DNA of 64,000 bases from Glycomyces tenuis DSM 44171 (GCF_000427885.1 NZ_ATYW01000023.1:62001-126000), one strand, 5' to 3'; positions 35,969 through 44,702 are shown, counted from the first letter of the stretch. A program made the numbers and translations. The notes: generated from the letters alone by a model not told the origin.

Positions 35969-37110
35969 GCGGACCTCCGGTCCACGATGAGCAGTCTGGT
36001 GCGGACTTCCCAGCCGCCGTCCGGCAGCGGTCCGGCCTCGAGACGGCCCCCGTAGGCGGCGGCGCGCTCGGCCATGCCCGTGAGCCCGCGGCCCCGCCCG
36101 TGCGGGGCGGGGCCCGGCGGCCGGCCGCCGCGGTCGGTGACCCTCAGATCGATGTGCCCCTCGCCGTATTCGAGCCGCACGGTGGCCGAGGCCGAGGGCC
36201 CGGCGTGCGCGAGAGTGTTGGTCAGTGCCTCCTGCACGAGCCGGTAGACCGTCAGGCTCAGACCGGCGCCGCACCGGACCGGGGTGCCGCCGCGTTCGAG
36301 GCGCACCCGCAATCCGGTGTCGCCCACGCGCTCCAGCAGCTCGTCGAGCTGGTCGACACCGGGCTGGGGCGCCAGCGTCGTCTCACTGTCGGTCTCGTCG
36401 CCGCGGAGCACCGTCACCAAGCGGTGCATCTCGTCCAGGCACTGCCTGCCGGTGTCGGCGATCGTGCCCAGCGTCTCGGCGGCGCGCTTCGGCGAGTCGG
36501 CGGCGGTGAGCCCGGCGCCGTCGGCGAGGGCGACCATCACCGCCATGTTGTGGGAGATGATGTCGTGCAGTTCGGCGGCGATCCGGTTGCGCTCCGCGGC
36601 GAGGGCGAGGCCGGCCCGCTGCCGGTCGCGTTCGGCCAGGTCCGCCCGGTGGGCATAGTGCGACCGGAGCGCCGTGCCCGACAAGGCGACCGCGGCGAGC
36701 GCGAAGGAGAGCGCCACCAGGTCGGTCCGGCCGAGATCGCCCTGGAGGGCGGCGGCCACGAAGGCGGCTTCGAGGGCCGCGACGCCTGCCCACCACCGTT
36801 TCCAGGGACGGAACCGGGCGGCGGCGTACACGGCGGCCAGCGCGACGACCACCGGGTAGGTGAGGCCGCCCGGCCCTGCGAACCAAGCCGCCGCGACGAG
36901 CGCCAAGACCGTCCACAATGCTGCTGTAGGCGCCCGTCGCCGCCACAGCAGCGGCAGGTGGACCGCGGCGAACCACAGCCAACCGCCCGCCGCGACGTCG
37001 GCGCCGACCGTCTGCGGCACGTTCGCCGCGGCGACCGCGACCGCGATCCCCGCGTCCGTCGCCATCGGGTGACGCGCGGTCATTGCCCGAACCGCTTGCA
37101 TGACTCGCAC
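35965..37110 (-). CDS. Sensor histidine kinase (HisKA_3 type)
   Basis: A 381-residue membrane kinase with four or five N-terminal membrane segments, then the HisKA_3 dimerisation box with the phospho-acceptor His in AAELHDIISHNMAVM. The HATPase domain has EALTNTLAHAG (N box) and a G box GRGLTGMAERAAAYGG. The N-terminus is short, so the membrane segments themselves are likely the sensor. It starts at a GTG (37110), though an ATG at 37101 is possible. It is separated from the upstream membrane protein stop by one base. Confidence 0.92.
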   Translation of the reverse strand: MRVMQAVRAMTARHPMATDAGIAVAVAAANVPQTVGADVAAGGWLWFAAVHLPLLWRRRAPTAALWTVLALVAAAWFAGPGGLTYPVVVALAAVYAAARFRPWKRWWAGVAALEAAFVAAALQGDLGRTDLVALSFALAAVALSGTALRSHYAHRADLAERDRQRAGLALAAERNRIAAELHDIISHNMAVMVALADGAGLTAADSPKRAAETLGTIADTGRQCLDEMHRLVTVLRGDETDSETTLAPQPGVDQLDELLERVGDTGLRVRLERGGTPVRCGAGLSLTVYRLVQEALTNTLAHAGPSASATVRLEYGEGHIDLRVTDRGGRPPGPAPHGRGRGLTGMAERAAAYGGRLEAGPLPDGGWEVRTRLLIVDRRSA

Positions 37111-37111
37111 T

Positions 37112-38134
37112 CTAGAGCGCGGTTCGGGCCGACAGGCCGCTGCGGCCTCCCAGGCGGACCATCGCGAACGCCGCGGCGGCGGCGACCACCGCCCCCGTCG
37201 CCAGGGACTGCGCGTCTCCGGCGAGGATCCCCTGCACGAAGAGCGGAATCACCGCGGCCTCCAGGGCGAGGCAGCCGAGCGTGAAGGCCAGCACCGTGGA
37301 GCGCTTGACCTCTCGCACGCGGGTCGAGGCCCACACGACGGCGAGCACGGCCGCGACGCCGTAAGCCACCGGCAGGAGCCAGGGGGCTCCCGCGGAGGCC
37401 AGGAACACCATGCCGAGGAAGCCGGCCGCGTAGAGCCCGGCTCCGACCGCGAAGGACCGCCACAGCCGCGCCCGACCGTCCTGCCCGGGCGTCATTCGCG
37501 GGGTCCGCGGCAGCCGCACCGCGGCCACGGACAGGGCGGCCGCCAGCAGGCACAGGACGGCCAGATGGAAGGCGAATACCGATCCGCTGTGGACGGTTAT
37601 GTCCTCGCCGTTCAGGATGAACCTCGCCAGGCCGAGCGCGGCCGTCACCGCCGTGAGGACCACTGTGGTCTTCGCGGAGAACCACGGCCTTCCGCTGCGG
37701 CGCGGGAAGAGCCGGTCGACCACCATCACCGGCAGCAGCACCGAGAACAGGCCGTGCCAGGGGAGGATGTAGGTCATCCACGGCACCTGGAGGTCCCCCA
37801 CCAGTCCGTAGCCGGCGAATTCGGGGAGCGAGCTCTCCAGCGGGTAGTAGAAGGTCTCGGAGAACAGCCCTTCGTTGAAGACGCCGTAGACCATGCCCAG
37901 GACCCACAGGCCGGTGGCGCCGAGGCCGAGCCGCGCGGCGATCTCGCGCAGCGCCAGCACCGGCAGGCCGTACACCACGATCGTGAAGGGGAAGAAGATC
38001 ATCGGCGAAAGGAAGTCGGTGGGCCGCATGGCGCCGCTGGGGAGCTCCGCCAGCATCGGCGACAGCACCATCAGCGCCGCCACCGGCGCCGCGGCGCCCA
38101 TGCCGCGCCCGCGTTTCGTACTCGTTGTGGTCAT
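37112..38134 (-). CDS. Polytopic membrane protein in a two-component operon
   Basis: A 340-residue protein with about eight to nine hydrophobic segments and no soluble domain. The first half (DFLSPMIFFPFTIVVYGLPVLALREIA, NEGLFSETFYYPL) resembles membrane proteins of unknown function found in Firmicutes and actinomycetes. It lies one base before the kinase gene, so it may be a transporter or an accessory sensor for the two-component pair. The ATG at 38134 has only weak ribosome-binding sequence. I do not recognise a specific family. Confidence 0.7.
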   Translation of the reverse strand: MTTTSTKRGRGMGAAAPVAALMVLSPMLAELPSGAMRPTDFLSPMIFFPFTIVVYGLPVLALREIAARLGLGATGLWVLGMVYGVFNEGLFSETFYYPLESSLPEFAGYGLVGDLQVPWMTYILPWHGLFSVLLPVMVVDRLFPRRSGRPWFSAKTTVVLTAVTAALGLARFILNGEDITVHSGSVFAFHLAVLCLLAAALSVAAVRLPRTPRMTPGQDGRARLWRSFAVGAGLYAAGFLGMVFLASAGAPWLLPVAYGVAAVLAVVWASTRVREVKRSTVLAFTLGCLALEAAVIPLFVQGILAGDAQSLATGAVVAAAAAFAMVRLGGRSGLSARTAL

Positions 38135-38298
38135 GGTCCCGAACGTATTGGCGAGCGGCGCCGATCTCGACCCTCCACGGTCGGATCTTCGGCAGCGGCC
38201 ACTATGCCCGGAGGCATACTCGGAAGCGCTCTTGCCGAGCGAAACCCATTCGCGCCCCCGGCGAGATCGGCTTCCACGACTGGACGCCGACGAGTGGT

Positions 38299-39492
38299 TC
38301 AAGTCCAATGGAGCCGTTCTTGGAGCAGGGTCCGCTCGGCGGGGTTGGCGGTGAGGGCCAGCGCGCGTTCGTCGGCGGCCTCGGCGGCGCGTGCATCGCC
38401 GAGGGCGCGGAGCAGTTCGGCGCGGGTGGCGTGGAGGAGATGGTGGCCTTCGAGGTCGTCGGCGATCGTGTCGACCTCGGCCAAGGCCGCTCGGGGCCCC
38501 TTGGTGTACCGCAGGGCGATGCCCCGGTGGAGCCGGACGACGGGCGAGGGGGCGAGATGGAGCAGCATGTCGTAGAGCAGGACGATCTGCTCCCAGTCGG
38601 TGGAGGCCCAGTCCGCGGCCTCGGCGTGACAGGCGACGATGGCGGCTTGGAGCTGATACGGGCCGGGGGCTCGGCGCCCGGCGGCGCGGGCGAGCAGGGC
38701 GGTCGCCTCCGCGATGGCGGTCTGGTCCCACTGCGAGCGGTCTTGGTCGGCCAGGACCACGATGCGGCCTTCGGAGGTGAAGCGGGCCCCTGTGCGTGCC
38801 CGGTGCAGGCGGACGAGGGCGAGCAGGCCCGCCGTCTCGGGGTCGTCGGGGACCAGTTCGTGCAGGAGGGCGGCGAGCCAGGCGGCGTCCTCGACCAGGC
38901 GGTGCGAGTGGGCGTGGTCGGCGGTGGCGAGGTAGCCCTCGTTGAGCAGGAGGTAGATGACGGTGCGGACCTCGCCGATACGGCTGGTGAGGTCCTCGTC
39001 CGCGGGGAGGCGGTAGGGGATGGCCGCGTCGGCGATCTTGCGTTTGGCGCGCGTGATGCGCTGGGCGACGGTCGATTCGGGGACGAGAAAGGCCCGGGCG
39101 ATCTGGGCGGTGGTCAGGCCGCAGACGACCCGGAGGGTGAGCGCGACCTGCGCGGCGCGGGGCAGGGCCGGGTGGCAGCAGGTGACGATCAGGCGGAGGC
39201 GGTCGTCGGGCTCGGTGCGGACCGGCCATTGCAGTTGGGCGAGTTTGGCGCGGTGATTGCCTTCACGGCGCAGCAGGTCGAGTCCGCGGTTGCGGGCGAC
39301 GGTGAACAGCCAGGCGTCCGGACGGTCGGGCACGCCTTCGACCGGCCAGCGCTGGAGAGCGGTGAGGACGGCGTCCTGGACGAGGTCTTCGGCGGTGGCG
39401 AAGTCGCCGATCAGGCGCACGAGGACGGCGGCGAGCCGGCCCGCGTGCTCGCGCACGGCGCGGGCCAGCTCGTCGCGGGCCGGGTCGGTCAC
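38299..39492 (-). CDS. ECF42-type RNA polymerase sigma factor
   Basis: A 397-residue ECF sigma factor. The sigma-2 region is visible around GDFATAEDLVQDAV and the sigma-4 helix-turn-helix around LTTAQIARAFLVPESTVAQR. A C-terminal extension of about 200 residues with TPR-like repeats follows, the mark of group ECF42. Members of this group lack an anti-sigma factor and are encoded beside DGPF proteins, exactly as here. It begins at a GTG overlapping the DGPF gene stop (GTGA), so the two are coupled. Confidence 0.92.
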   Translation of the reverse strand: MTDPARDELARAVREHAGRLAAVLVRLIGDFATAEDLVQDAVLTALQRWPVEGVPDRPDAWLFTVARNRGLDLLRREGNHRAKLAQLQWPVRTEPDDRLRLIVTCCHPALPRAAQVALTLRVVCGLTTAQIARAFLVPESTVAQRITRAKRKIADAAIPYRLPADEDLTSRIGEVRTVIYLLLNEGYLATADHAHSHRLVEDAAWLAALLHELVPDDPETAGLLALVRLHRARTGARFTSEGRIVVLADQDRSQWDQTAIAEATALLARAAGRRAPGPYQLQAAIVACHAEAADWASTDWEQIVLLYDMLLHLAPSPVVRLHRGIALRYTKGPRAALAEVDTIADDLEGHHLLHATRAELLRALGDARAAEAADERALALTANPAERTLLQERLHWT

Positions 39493-39830
39493 GACTCGAG
39501 CGGCCGGATCTCGACGGTCGGGCAGCCGGGCCAGGACCGGGCCATGCCCAAGGCTTCGTCGAGGTCGGCGACGTCGACCTCGACGAAGCCGCTGACGACT
39601 TCCTTGCCTTCGACGAAGGGCCCGTCGGTCACGACCGGAGTCGCCCGGTCGAGGCGGACGGTGGTGGCGGTGTGCGCGGGCATGAGTTTGCGGTGCTCTC
39701 GGATCTTGTCGGCATGCTCGTCCATCCACCGGCCGACCAGGGCGTAGGCGCGGTCGCGGTCGTCCGGCGCCATGGCCTCGAGCTCGGCGGCGTACTGCTC
39801 GGTCTCGACGAACATCAGCACGTACTTCAT
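39489..39830 (-). CDS. YCII-related DGPF-domain protein
   Basis: A 113-residue small protein with the family signature DGPFVEGKEVVSGF and the start MKYVLMFVETEQ. DGPF proteins are typical partners and targets of ECF42 sigma factors; their biochemical role is unknown. It is 10 bp behind the VOC gene and overlaps the sigma factor start by 4 bp. Confidence 0.93.
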   Translation of the reverse strand: MKYVLMFVETEQYAAELEAMAPDDRDRAYALVGRWMDEHADKIREHRKLMPAHTATTVRLDRATPVVTDGPFVEGKEVVSGFVEVDVADLDEALGMARSWPGCPTVEIRPLES

Positions 39831-39840
39831 GTGCTTCCTC

Positions 39841-40317
39841 CTAGTCCTGCAGCTCGGCGAGCCGACGCGTCATCTCGTCGTCGTCGACGTCCTCGACATG
39901 GGTCGCCACGGTCCAGGCGTGCCCCCAGGGATCGACGATGGATCCGGTGCGGTCGCCGTAGAAGTGGTCCTCGACCGCGCCGAGGAGCGTCGCGCCGCGT
40001 TCGACGGCCCGCGCGACGACGCGGTCGACGTCCTCAACGTAGACGAACAGCGAACACGGCGTGCCGCTGATCCCGCCCGGAGGCGGGGCCTGGGTGCCGA
40101 CGGCCGGAGAGGCATCGTCGACCATGACCACGGATTCCCCGATCTGGATCTCGGCGTGGGCGAGGGTGCCGCCGGGGCCGGGGACGCGCATGCGCTCGGC
40201 GGCGCCGAAGGCCTCGCGGTAGAACTCGAGCGCCTTCGCCGCGCCGTCCACGACCAGGGCGGGCGTCACGCGCGGATAGGTGGATGGAATCGGGTCGGGA
40301 TCGGCTGTCGGTGACAT
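39841..40317 (-). CDS. VOC-superfamily (glyoxalase/PhnB-like) protein
   Basis: A 158-residue vicinal-oxygen-chelate protein with paired beta-alpha-beta-beta-beta modules: VTPALVVDGAAKALEFYREAFG at the N-terminus and DPWGHAWTVATHVEDV at the C-terminus, as in PhnB-like proteins. It is the first gene of the VOC-DGPF-ECF42 set and has AAGGAGCAG before its ATG. PhnB-like proteins often accompany ECF42 modules and are thought to be expressed by them. Confidence 0.88.
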   Translation of the reverse strand: MSPTADPDPIPSTYPRVTPALVVDGAAKALEFYREAFGAAERMRVPGPGGTLAHAEIQIGESVVMVDDASPAVGTQAPPPGGISGTPCSLFVYVEDVDRVVARAVERGATLLGAVEDHFYGDRTGSIVDPWGHAWTVATHVEDVDDDEMTRRLAELQD

Positions 40318-40456
40318 GGGTCTGCTCCTTCGCTGGAATGGTCTCTCATAGTCGAGACGAATGGGCGGGCCCCGGTTTCGACAACGCCGCGACACGAAAT
40401 TCCGTCCTCTCCGGGAGCGCTCGGCGCCGGCGTTCGGGCCGGACCGCACCCCGGGG

Positions 40457-41281
40457 TCAGGCGCGTTCGTAGGCGCGGGTGGCGAGCGGTGCGAACACCG
40501 CCACGAGTGCCGCGGACCAGGCGAGGGTCCACAGGATGTCGCCGGTGACGGTGTGGCCCGCCGGGAGTGCGTCGGGGCCGAGCATGAGGCCGCGCATGGC
40601 GCCCGCGACGACGGTGACCGGCTGGTGGGCGGCGAAGGTCTGGAGCCAGCCGGGCATGGTCTCGACCGGGACGAACACGGCGCTGGTGAAGCCGAGGGGG
40701 AACACGAGCATGTAGACCGCGGCCTGGACGGCTTCGGCGGAGCGGATCAGCAGGCCGACGGTGACCATCATCCAGGCGACGCTGAAGGCGAAGGCGAGCA
40801 CGAGCCCGATGGCGGCCAGGACGTGGAGAAGGTCGGTCTGCCAGCGGAAGCCGATGAGCGCGCCGACGCCGAGCATCACGAGCACGGTGAACAGGGCGCG
40901 GGTGAGGTCGGCGACGGTGCGGCCGGCGGGGACGGCGAGGCGGGCCATGGGCAGCGACCGGAACCGGTCGACCGAGCCCTTCTGGAGGTCGTCGGCCATG
41001 CCCGCGGCGGTGTTGGCGCCTGAGAAGAGCGCGAACTGGGCGATCAGGCCGGGGATGAGCCAGTTGACGTAGGCGTCCTCGGCGCCGGGCGGGAGCGAGG
41101 CGGTGACCGCGCCGCCGAAGACGTAGGTGAACATGAGGATGAAGATGACCGGCATGACCGCCGAGAGCGGCAGGACGCCGGGGATTCTGAGGGTGTGGCG
41201 CAGGTTGCGGCGGGTGATGACGGCGGTGTCGGTGATCAGGCGGGTCAGGCCCGGGCGTGCGGGTGCGGCGATGGCGGTCAT
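40457..41281 (-). CDS. ABC-2 type efflux permease (DrrB-like)
   Basis: A 274-residue membrane protein with six membrane segments and the ABC-2 motif FTYVFGGA near residue 51. SGANTAAGMADDLQKGSVDRF and VFPLGFTSAVFVPVETMPGWL are characteristic of DrrB-type drug-efflux permeases. It starts 11 bp after the ATPase gene and uses the same promoter. The pump likely exports a lipophilic compound or antibiotic. Confidence 0.92.
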   Translation of the reverse strand: MTAIAAPARPGLTRLITDTAVITRRNLRHTLRIPGVLPLSAVMPVIFILMFTYVFGGAVTASLPPGAEDAYVNWLIPGLIAQFALFSGANTAAGMADDLQKGSVDRFRSLPMARLAVPAGRTVADLTRALFTVLVMLGVGALIGFRWQTDLLHVLAAIGLVLAFAFSVAWMMVTVGLLIRSAEAVQAAVYMLVFPLGFTSAVFVPVETMPGWLQTFAAHQPVTVVAGAMRGLMLGPDALPAGHTVTGDILWTLAWSAALVAVFAPLATRAYERA

Positions 41282-41292
41282 GGCGGGGCCTT

Positions 41293-42213
41293 TCAGCGTG
41301 CGGCGGCGGTGAGTTCGAGGAAGACGTCGTCGAGGGTCGGCTTGCGCAGCGCGACGGCGGTCGGTTCGATGCCTTGGGCGACAAGGGCATCGACGGTGGT
41401 GCGCAGGTCGGCGTAGCCGTTCGGGGCGGGGATGTGGAGGCCGGTGTCGCCCTCGGGGACGGCGCCGGTGAGTGTCGCGGCGGCTTTGTCGCGGTCGGCG
41501 GCGGCGAGGCCGAGGGCGATGACGGCGCCTCCGGTGCGGTCCTTGAGTTCGTCGGCGGTGCCCTCGGAGACGATGCGGCCCCGGTCGATGACGGCGATGC
41601 GGTCGGCGAGACGGTCGGCTTCTTCGAGGTACTGCGTGGTGAGCAGGACGGTCGTGCCGCCGTCTACGAGGCGCTCGATCATGTCCCATACATCGCGGCG
41701 GCTGGCGGGGTCGATGCCGGTGGTCGGCTCGTCGAGGATCAGCAGCGCTGGGCGGCCGACGAGCGAGGCGGCGAGGTCGAGGCGGCGGCGCATGCCGCCG
41801 GAGTAGGTCTTCGCGTAGCGGCCCGCGGCCTCGGCCAGGCCGAACCGTTCGAGGACCTCCTCGCCGCGTCGCCGGGCTTCACGGCGGCCGAGCCCGTAGA
41901 GGCGGCCGACCATCTCGAGGTTCTCGGCGCCGGTGAGGTACTCGTCCACCGCGGCGTACTGCCCGGCCAGGCCGATCGCGGCGCGGACCGCGGCCGGCTC
42001 GGCCGCGACGTCGGCACCTGCGACGCGGGCGGTGCCCGAGTCGGCCTCGATGAGTGTGGCGAGCACCCGGATGAGGGTGGTCTTGCCCGCGCCGTTCGGA
42101 CCCAGCAACGCGAACACGCCGCCCGCCGGGACGTCGAGATCGACGCCGCCGAGCGCGGTCACCTCCTTGCCGAAGCGTTTTCGCAGCTCAGCAACCTGAA
42201 CTATTGAGGCCAT
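41293..42213 (-). CDS. ABC efflux ATPase (DrrA-like)
   Basis: A 306-residue ATPase with Walker A GPNGAGKTT, signature YSGGMRRRLDLA, Walker B LLILDEPTTGID and a C-terminal DrrA-type extension ending RKPTLDDVFLELTAA. The ATG at 42213 follows AAAGGGGAAG. It forms a two-gene efflux system with the downstream permease and is divergent from a TetR regulator. Confidence 0.93.
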   Translation of the reverse strand: MASIVQVAELRKRFGKEVTALGGVDLDVPAGGVFALLGPNGAGKTTLIRVLATLIEADSGTARVAGADVAAEPAAVRAAIGLAGQYAAVDEYLTGAENLEMVGRLYGLGRREARRRGEEVLERFGLAEAAGRYAKTYSGGMRRRLDLAASLVGRPALLILDEPTTGIDPASRRDVWDMIERLVDGGTTVLLTTQYLEEADRLADRIAVIDRGRIVSEGTADELKDRTGGAVIALGLAAADRDKAAATLTGAVPEGDTGLHIPAPNGYADLRTTVDALVAQGIEPTAVALRKPTLDDVFLELTAAAR

Positions 42214-42248
42214 GGCGACTTCCCCTTTAGTGAACTTTATCAAGTACA

Positions 42249-42269
42249 TCTCAGAGTATACAAATGAGA
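42249..42269. promoter_or_regulatory. Candidate TetR operator between efflux operon and regulator
   Basis: An inverted repeat TCTCA-n11-TGAGA lies in an AT-rich divergent promoter, with a further imperfect AGTAC/GTACT pair around it (42243-42273). It sits 36 bp from the ATPase start and 43 bp from the regulator start, a fitting place for repression of both. Confidence 0.55.
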
Positions 42270-42311
42270 GTACTAGAATCAAGGCCCAGGCAAGGAGCAT
42301 GAGGAGGCGCG

Positions 42312-42896
42312 GTGGCTGAGGACGTGCGCGCGGAGCCGGTCCGCAGGCTCAAGCGGGCCGAGCGGCGCGAGCAGATCCTGGACGCGGCGACGGCCGCGTT
42401 CTCGCGTGCGGGCTACGCGGCGACGAGCCTGGACGACGTGGCGGCCTCGGCGGGGGTCAGCCGGGCGATCCTCTACCGCCACTTCGATTCCAAGGCCGAG
42501 CTCTACCAGCAGGTCCTCGACCGGGTGTGCGACCGGCTCGACGCCGAGACCGGACGGGGCCGCTACGACGAGGCCGCGATCGAGGGCCTGGTGCGCGCGG
42601 CCGCCGCAGACCCCGACGGGTTCCGGCTGCTGTTCGACCACGCGATGCGCGAGAGCGAGTTCGCCGAGCGGATGCTCGCCTTCCGGCAGACCATGACCGA
42701 CACCGCCCACCGGTACATGACCGACGTCGTTCCCGATCCGGCGTGGGCGCGGTGGGCCGCGCAGATGGCCTCGACGACCGCGATCGGCGCGGTCATGGCC
42801 TGGCTCGACGCCGGACGACCCGACCCCGACCTGATCGCCGACCGCATCCGCGCCACCGTCGAAGGCATCATCCACGCCGCCCAGGCGAAGCGCTGA
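42312..42896 (+). CDS. TetR-family regulator of the efflux operon
   Basis: A 194-residue TetR protein with helix-turn-helix ATSLDDVAASAGVSRAILYRH (about residues 38-58). It starts at a GTG with GAGGAGG. It is divergent from the DrrAB-like genes and is probably their local repressor, released by the exported compound. Confidence 0.92.
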   Translation: MAEDVRAEPVRRLKRAERREQILDAATAAFSRAGYAATSLDDVAASAGVSRAILYRHFDSKAELYQQVLDRVCDRLDAETGRGRYDEAAIEGLVRAAAADPDGFRLLFDHAMRESEFAERMLAFRQTMTDTAHRYMTDVVPDPAWARWAAQMASTTAIGAVMAWLDAGRPDPDLIADRIRATVEGIIHAAQAKR

Positions 42897-43086
42897 GCCG
42901 ACGGAAACGGTCAGTCCCCAGCGGCGCGCCGATCGCACGTGTGGGTCTCGGGCGACCGTGAGGCCGGAGGCGAGGCTGAGCGCAGGTCCCACAGATCGGC
43001 CCGGCCGGCCGAGGACAGCGCCGGCTCGGCCCAGCTGGCGCGGCGGAACACCTCGCGGTCGCTGACCGCTGAGAACTTTCCATACA

Positions 43087-43194
43087 CCTTCAAGGCGGCC
43101 TATCGGCCGCGTGCCTGCCGCGGGACGGGGCCCCTCGCGCCGGGGCCACGTCCCCGCCCCGCGGCAGGCACAGCCAAACAAGGACGCCTTGAGG
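43087..43194. repeat. Unexplained 108-bp nested hairpin
   Basis: Outer arms CAAGGCG (43091-43097) and CGCCTTG (43185-43191), extended by CCT/AGG with one bulge, enclose a second, perfect 14-bp stem (43111-43124 with 43158-43171), which encloses a third GC stem (CGGGG with CCCCG, then CCCC with GGGG). The whole could form one long hairpin in RNA or a cruciform in DNA. It lies in a 576-bp stretch (42897-43472) without a recognised gene. A short leftward frame at 42911-43093 has GC-rich third positions but no recognisable product. No target-site repeats or transposase are visible. Confidence 0.6.
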
Positions 43195-43426
43195 ATGAAA
43201 TGAAAGTTCCGGCCGGAACCCTTGGCCGGGGACCCCGCCGGGCGCGCACCCAGGGCGGTTGAGGGCGGGCCCCTGCGGTGCCGCCCTGTCGCGGGTCAAG
43301 CGTAATGCGCGCCCGACCCCGGCCAATGAACCCGGCCTCAAGCTCAGATCCACAAGAGACTGCACCGCTAGTGCACCGCAAGCAAGGGACAACAACGGTC
43401 ACGAACGGGTGAGATCGGAAAAAGAG

Positions 43427-43468
43427 AAAAGCCCGTCAACTCAGCACTGACGCTGGTCAACGGGCTGT
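43427..43468 (-). terminator. Intrinsic terminator of tRNA-Ser(GCU)
   Basis: Read leftward, AGCCCGT...ACGGGCT forms the outer stem with an inner CAGC/GCTG stem, followed by TTTTCTCTTTTT. It begins 4-5 bp after the tRNA 3' end. Confidence 0.8.
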
Positions 43469-43472
43469 TTGG

Positions 43473-43560
43473 CGGAGGATGGGGGATTCGAACCCCCGAC
43501 CGGCTATCAACCGGAACCCGCTTAGCAGGCGGGCGCACTAGGCCACTATGCGAATCCTCC
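43473..43560 (-). tRNA. tRNA-Ser(GCU)
   Basis: An 88-nt class II tRNA with acceptor stem GGAGGAT/ATCCTCC, a T loop GGTTCGAATCC and a long variable arm. The anticodon loop is CTGCTAA with anticodon GCU, reading AGC/AGU serine codons. The terminal CCA is not encoded. A run of T residues follows the gene on its own strand. Confidence 0.95.
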
Positions 43561-43653
43561 GAGACGCGGGCGAGGCCGGGAACCGGCCTTGGCACGTACC
43601 GAGAAACGAGCATACCGGCAAGCGAGCCTGTGTGAGAAGCGGGTTCCCGTCGG

Positions 43654-44418
43654 TCAGAGCCAGCTCACGTGCGGGGCGACCAGCAGGTATCCGACGAAGG
43701 CCACGATGTCGAGGAGTGTGTGGGCCACCACCAGCGGGCCGGTGCGCTTCCAGCGCAGGAACGCGAGGGCGAACACCGCGCCCATCACGGCGTTGCCGAT
43801 GAAGCCGCCGAAGCCCTGGTAGAGGTGGTAGGTGCCGCGCAGCAGGGAATGGGAGACGACGATCGCGACGGGGCCCCAGGCCAGTTGGCGCAGGCGCGTC
43901 ACGAGGTAGCCGACGCCGATGACCTCTTCGAGGATCGCGTTCTTCAGCGCGGCGAGGACGAGGATCGGGACCGCCCACCACACGTCGTTGAGGTTCGCGG
44001 CGCTGATCGTGGCGTTCAGGCCGAGCGCGCGGGCCGCGAAGTACAGGCCAAGGCCGGGGATGCCGATCGCCGCGGCGAGGACGGCGCCGCCGAGCAGGTC
44101 GAAGGCCGGGCGCCTGCCGTCGAGGCCGATGAGGCGGAAGGGGTCGCCCCGGTCGAGGGCCAGGAAGTGGAGGGCGAGCGCCACCGGCGCCATCGCGAGC
44201 ACCAGGCTCAGCAGCTGCCGGGAGAGGTCCAGCCAGGGGCGCTCCTCTTCGGCGCGGGCGCTGTTCATGGATTGGACGGAGTCGGCCAGTCCGCCGGGCT
44301 CGGTGAGGGTGGCCACGATGTCCACGACGGCCCAGAGCGCCGAGGCGCCGAGGGAGAGGGCGAGGACGATGACGAGCTCGCGCCGTATGACGGGGGCGGG
44401 GAGGGCCTGGTTCGACAT
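43654..44418 (-). CDS. CPBP-family intramembrane protein (Abi-like), atypical motif
   Basis: A 254-residue membrane protein with about seven to eight membrane segments and the CPBP metalloprotease layout: the EE motif (ILEEVIGVGYL), a second His motif (SHSLLRGTYHLYQG) and a third (AHTLLD). The usual EExxxR has lost its Arg, which is Val here, so activity may differ from CAAX-type proteases. An ATG at 44418 is used; the TTG at 44427 is possible. No clear ribosome site is present. Confidence 0.82.
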   Translation of the reverse strand: MSNQALPAPVIRRELVIVLALSLGASALWAVVDIVATLTEPGGLADSVQSMNSARAEEERPWLDLSRQLLSLVLAMAPVALALHFLALDRGDPFRLIGLDGRRPAFDLLGGAVLAAAIGIPGLGLYFAARALGLNATISAANLNDVWWAVPILVLAALKNAILEEVIGVGYLVTRLRQLAWGPVAIVVSHSLLRGTYHLYQGFGGFIGNAVMGAVFALAFLRWKRTGPLVVAHTLLDIVAFVGYLLVAPHVSWL

Positions 44419-44612
44419 AAGAGCCAAGCGTGCCAGAGCCGGGCGGGATTCCCGCTGGTGGTCGCACGTCGTGTGCGACGGGGCGCGGGTTCGGCGGCGC
44501 AGAATCGGAGAGGTAGAGGCGAGGTGCTGTGAAACTCATCCCACTCGGCGACGCTCACTATCGCGGCACCACGCTTTTCTACCACCGACCTGCCGCCCCG
44601 TCTGTCGGCTCC

Positions 44613-44656
44613 TTGACACTCGAGAGTGCGAGTCGAGTAAGGTTAGCGCAGCCTTA
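44613..44656 (+). promoter_or_regulatory. Iron-box promoter (IdeR/DmdR type) of the FhuF-like gene
   Basis: The palindromic site TAAGGTTAGCGCAGCCTTA (44638-44656) matches 13 of 19 positions of the DtxR/IdeR iron box and has perfect TAAGG/CCTTA ends. It overlaps a possible -10 (TAAGGT, 44638-44643) set 19 nt after a consensus -35 TTGACA (44613-44618). An extra ACTCG/CGAGT palindrome is in the spacer. Iron-bound repressor would shut this promoter. Confidence 0.75.
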
Positions 44657-44702
44657 CCTGAGAGGGGTCGACGATGGGATTCGCATGCGTGGAGGGACTC
44701 AC

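Noticed and set aside
42911-43093. Short leftward frame in front of the 108-bp hairpin
   Set aside because: GC-rich third positions but no start with a ribosome site and no recognisable product; kept only as a remark on the gap.
43270-43420. Possible att site or integrase remnant 3' of tRNA-Ser(GCU)
   Set aside because: No copy of the tRNA 3' end and no integrase-like frame is present in the neighbouring 500 bp.
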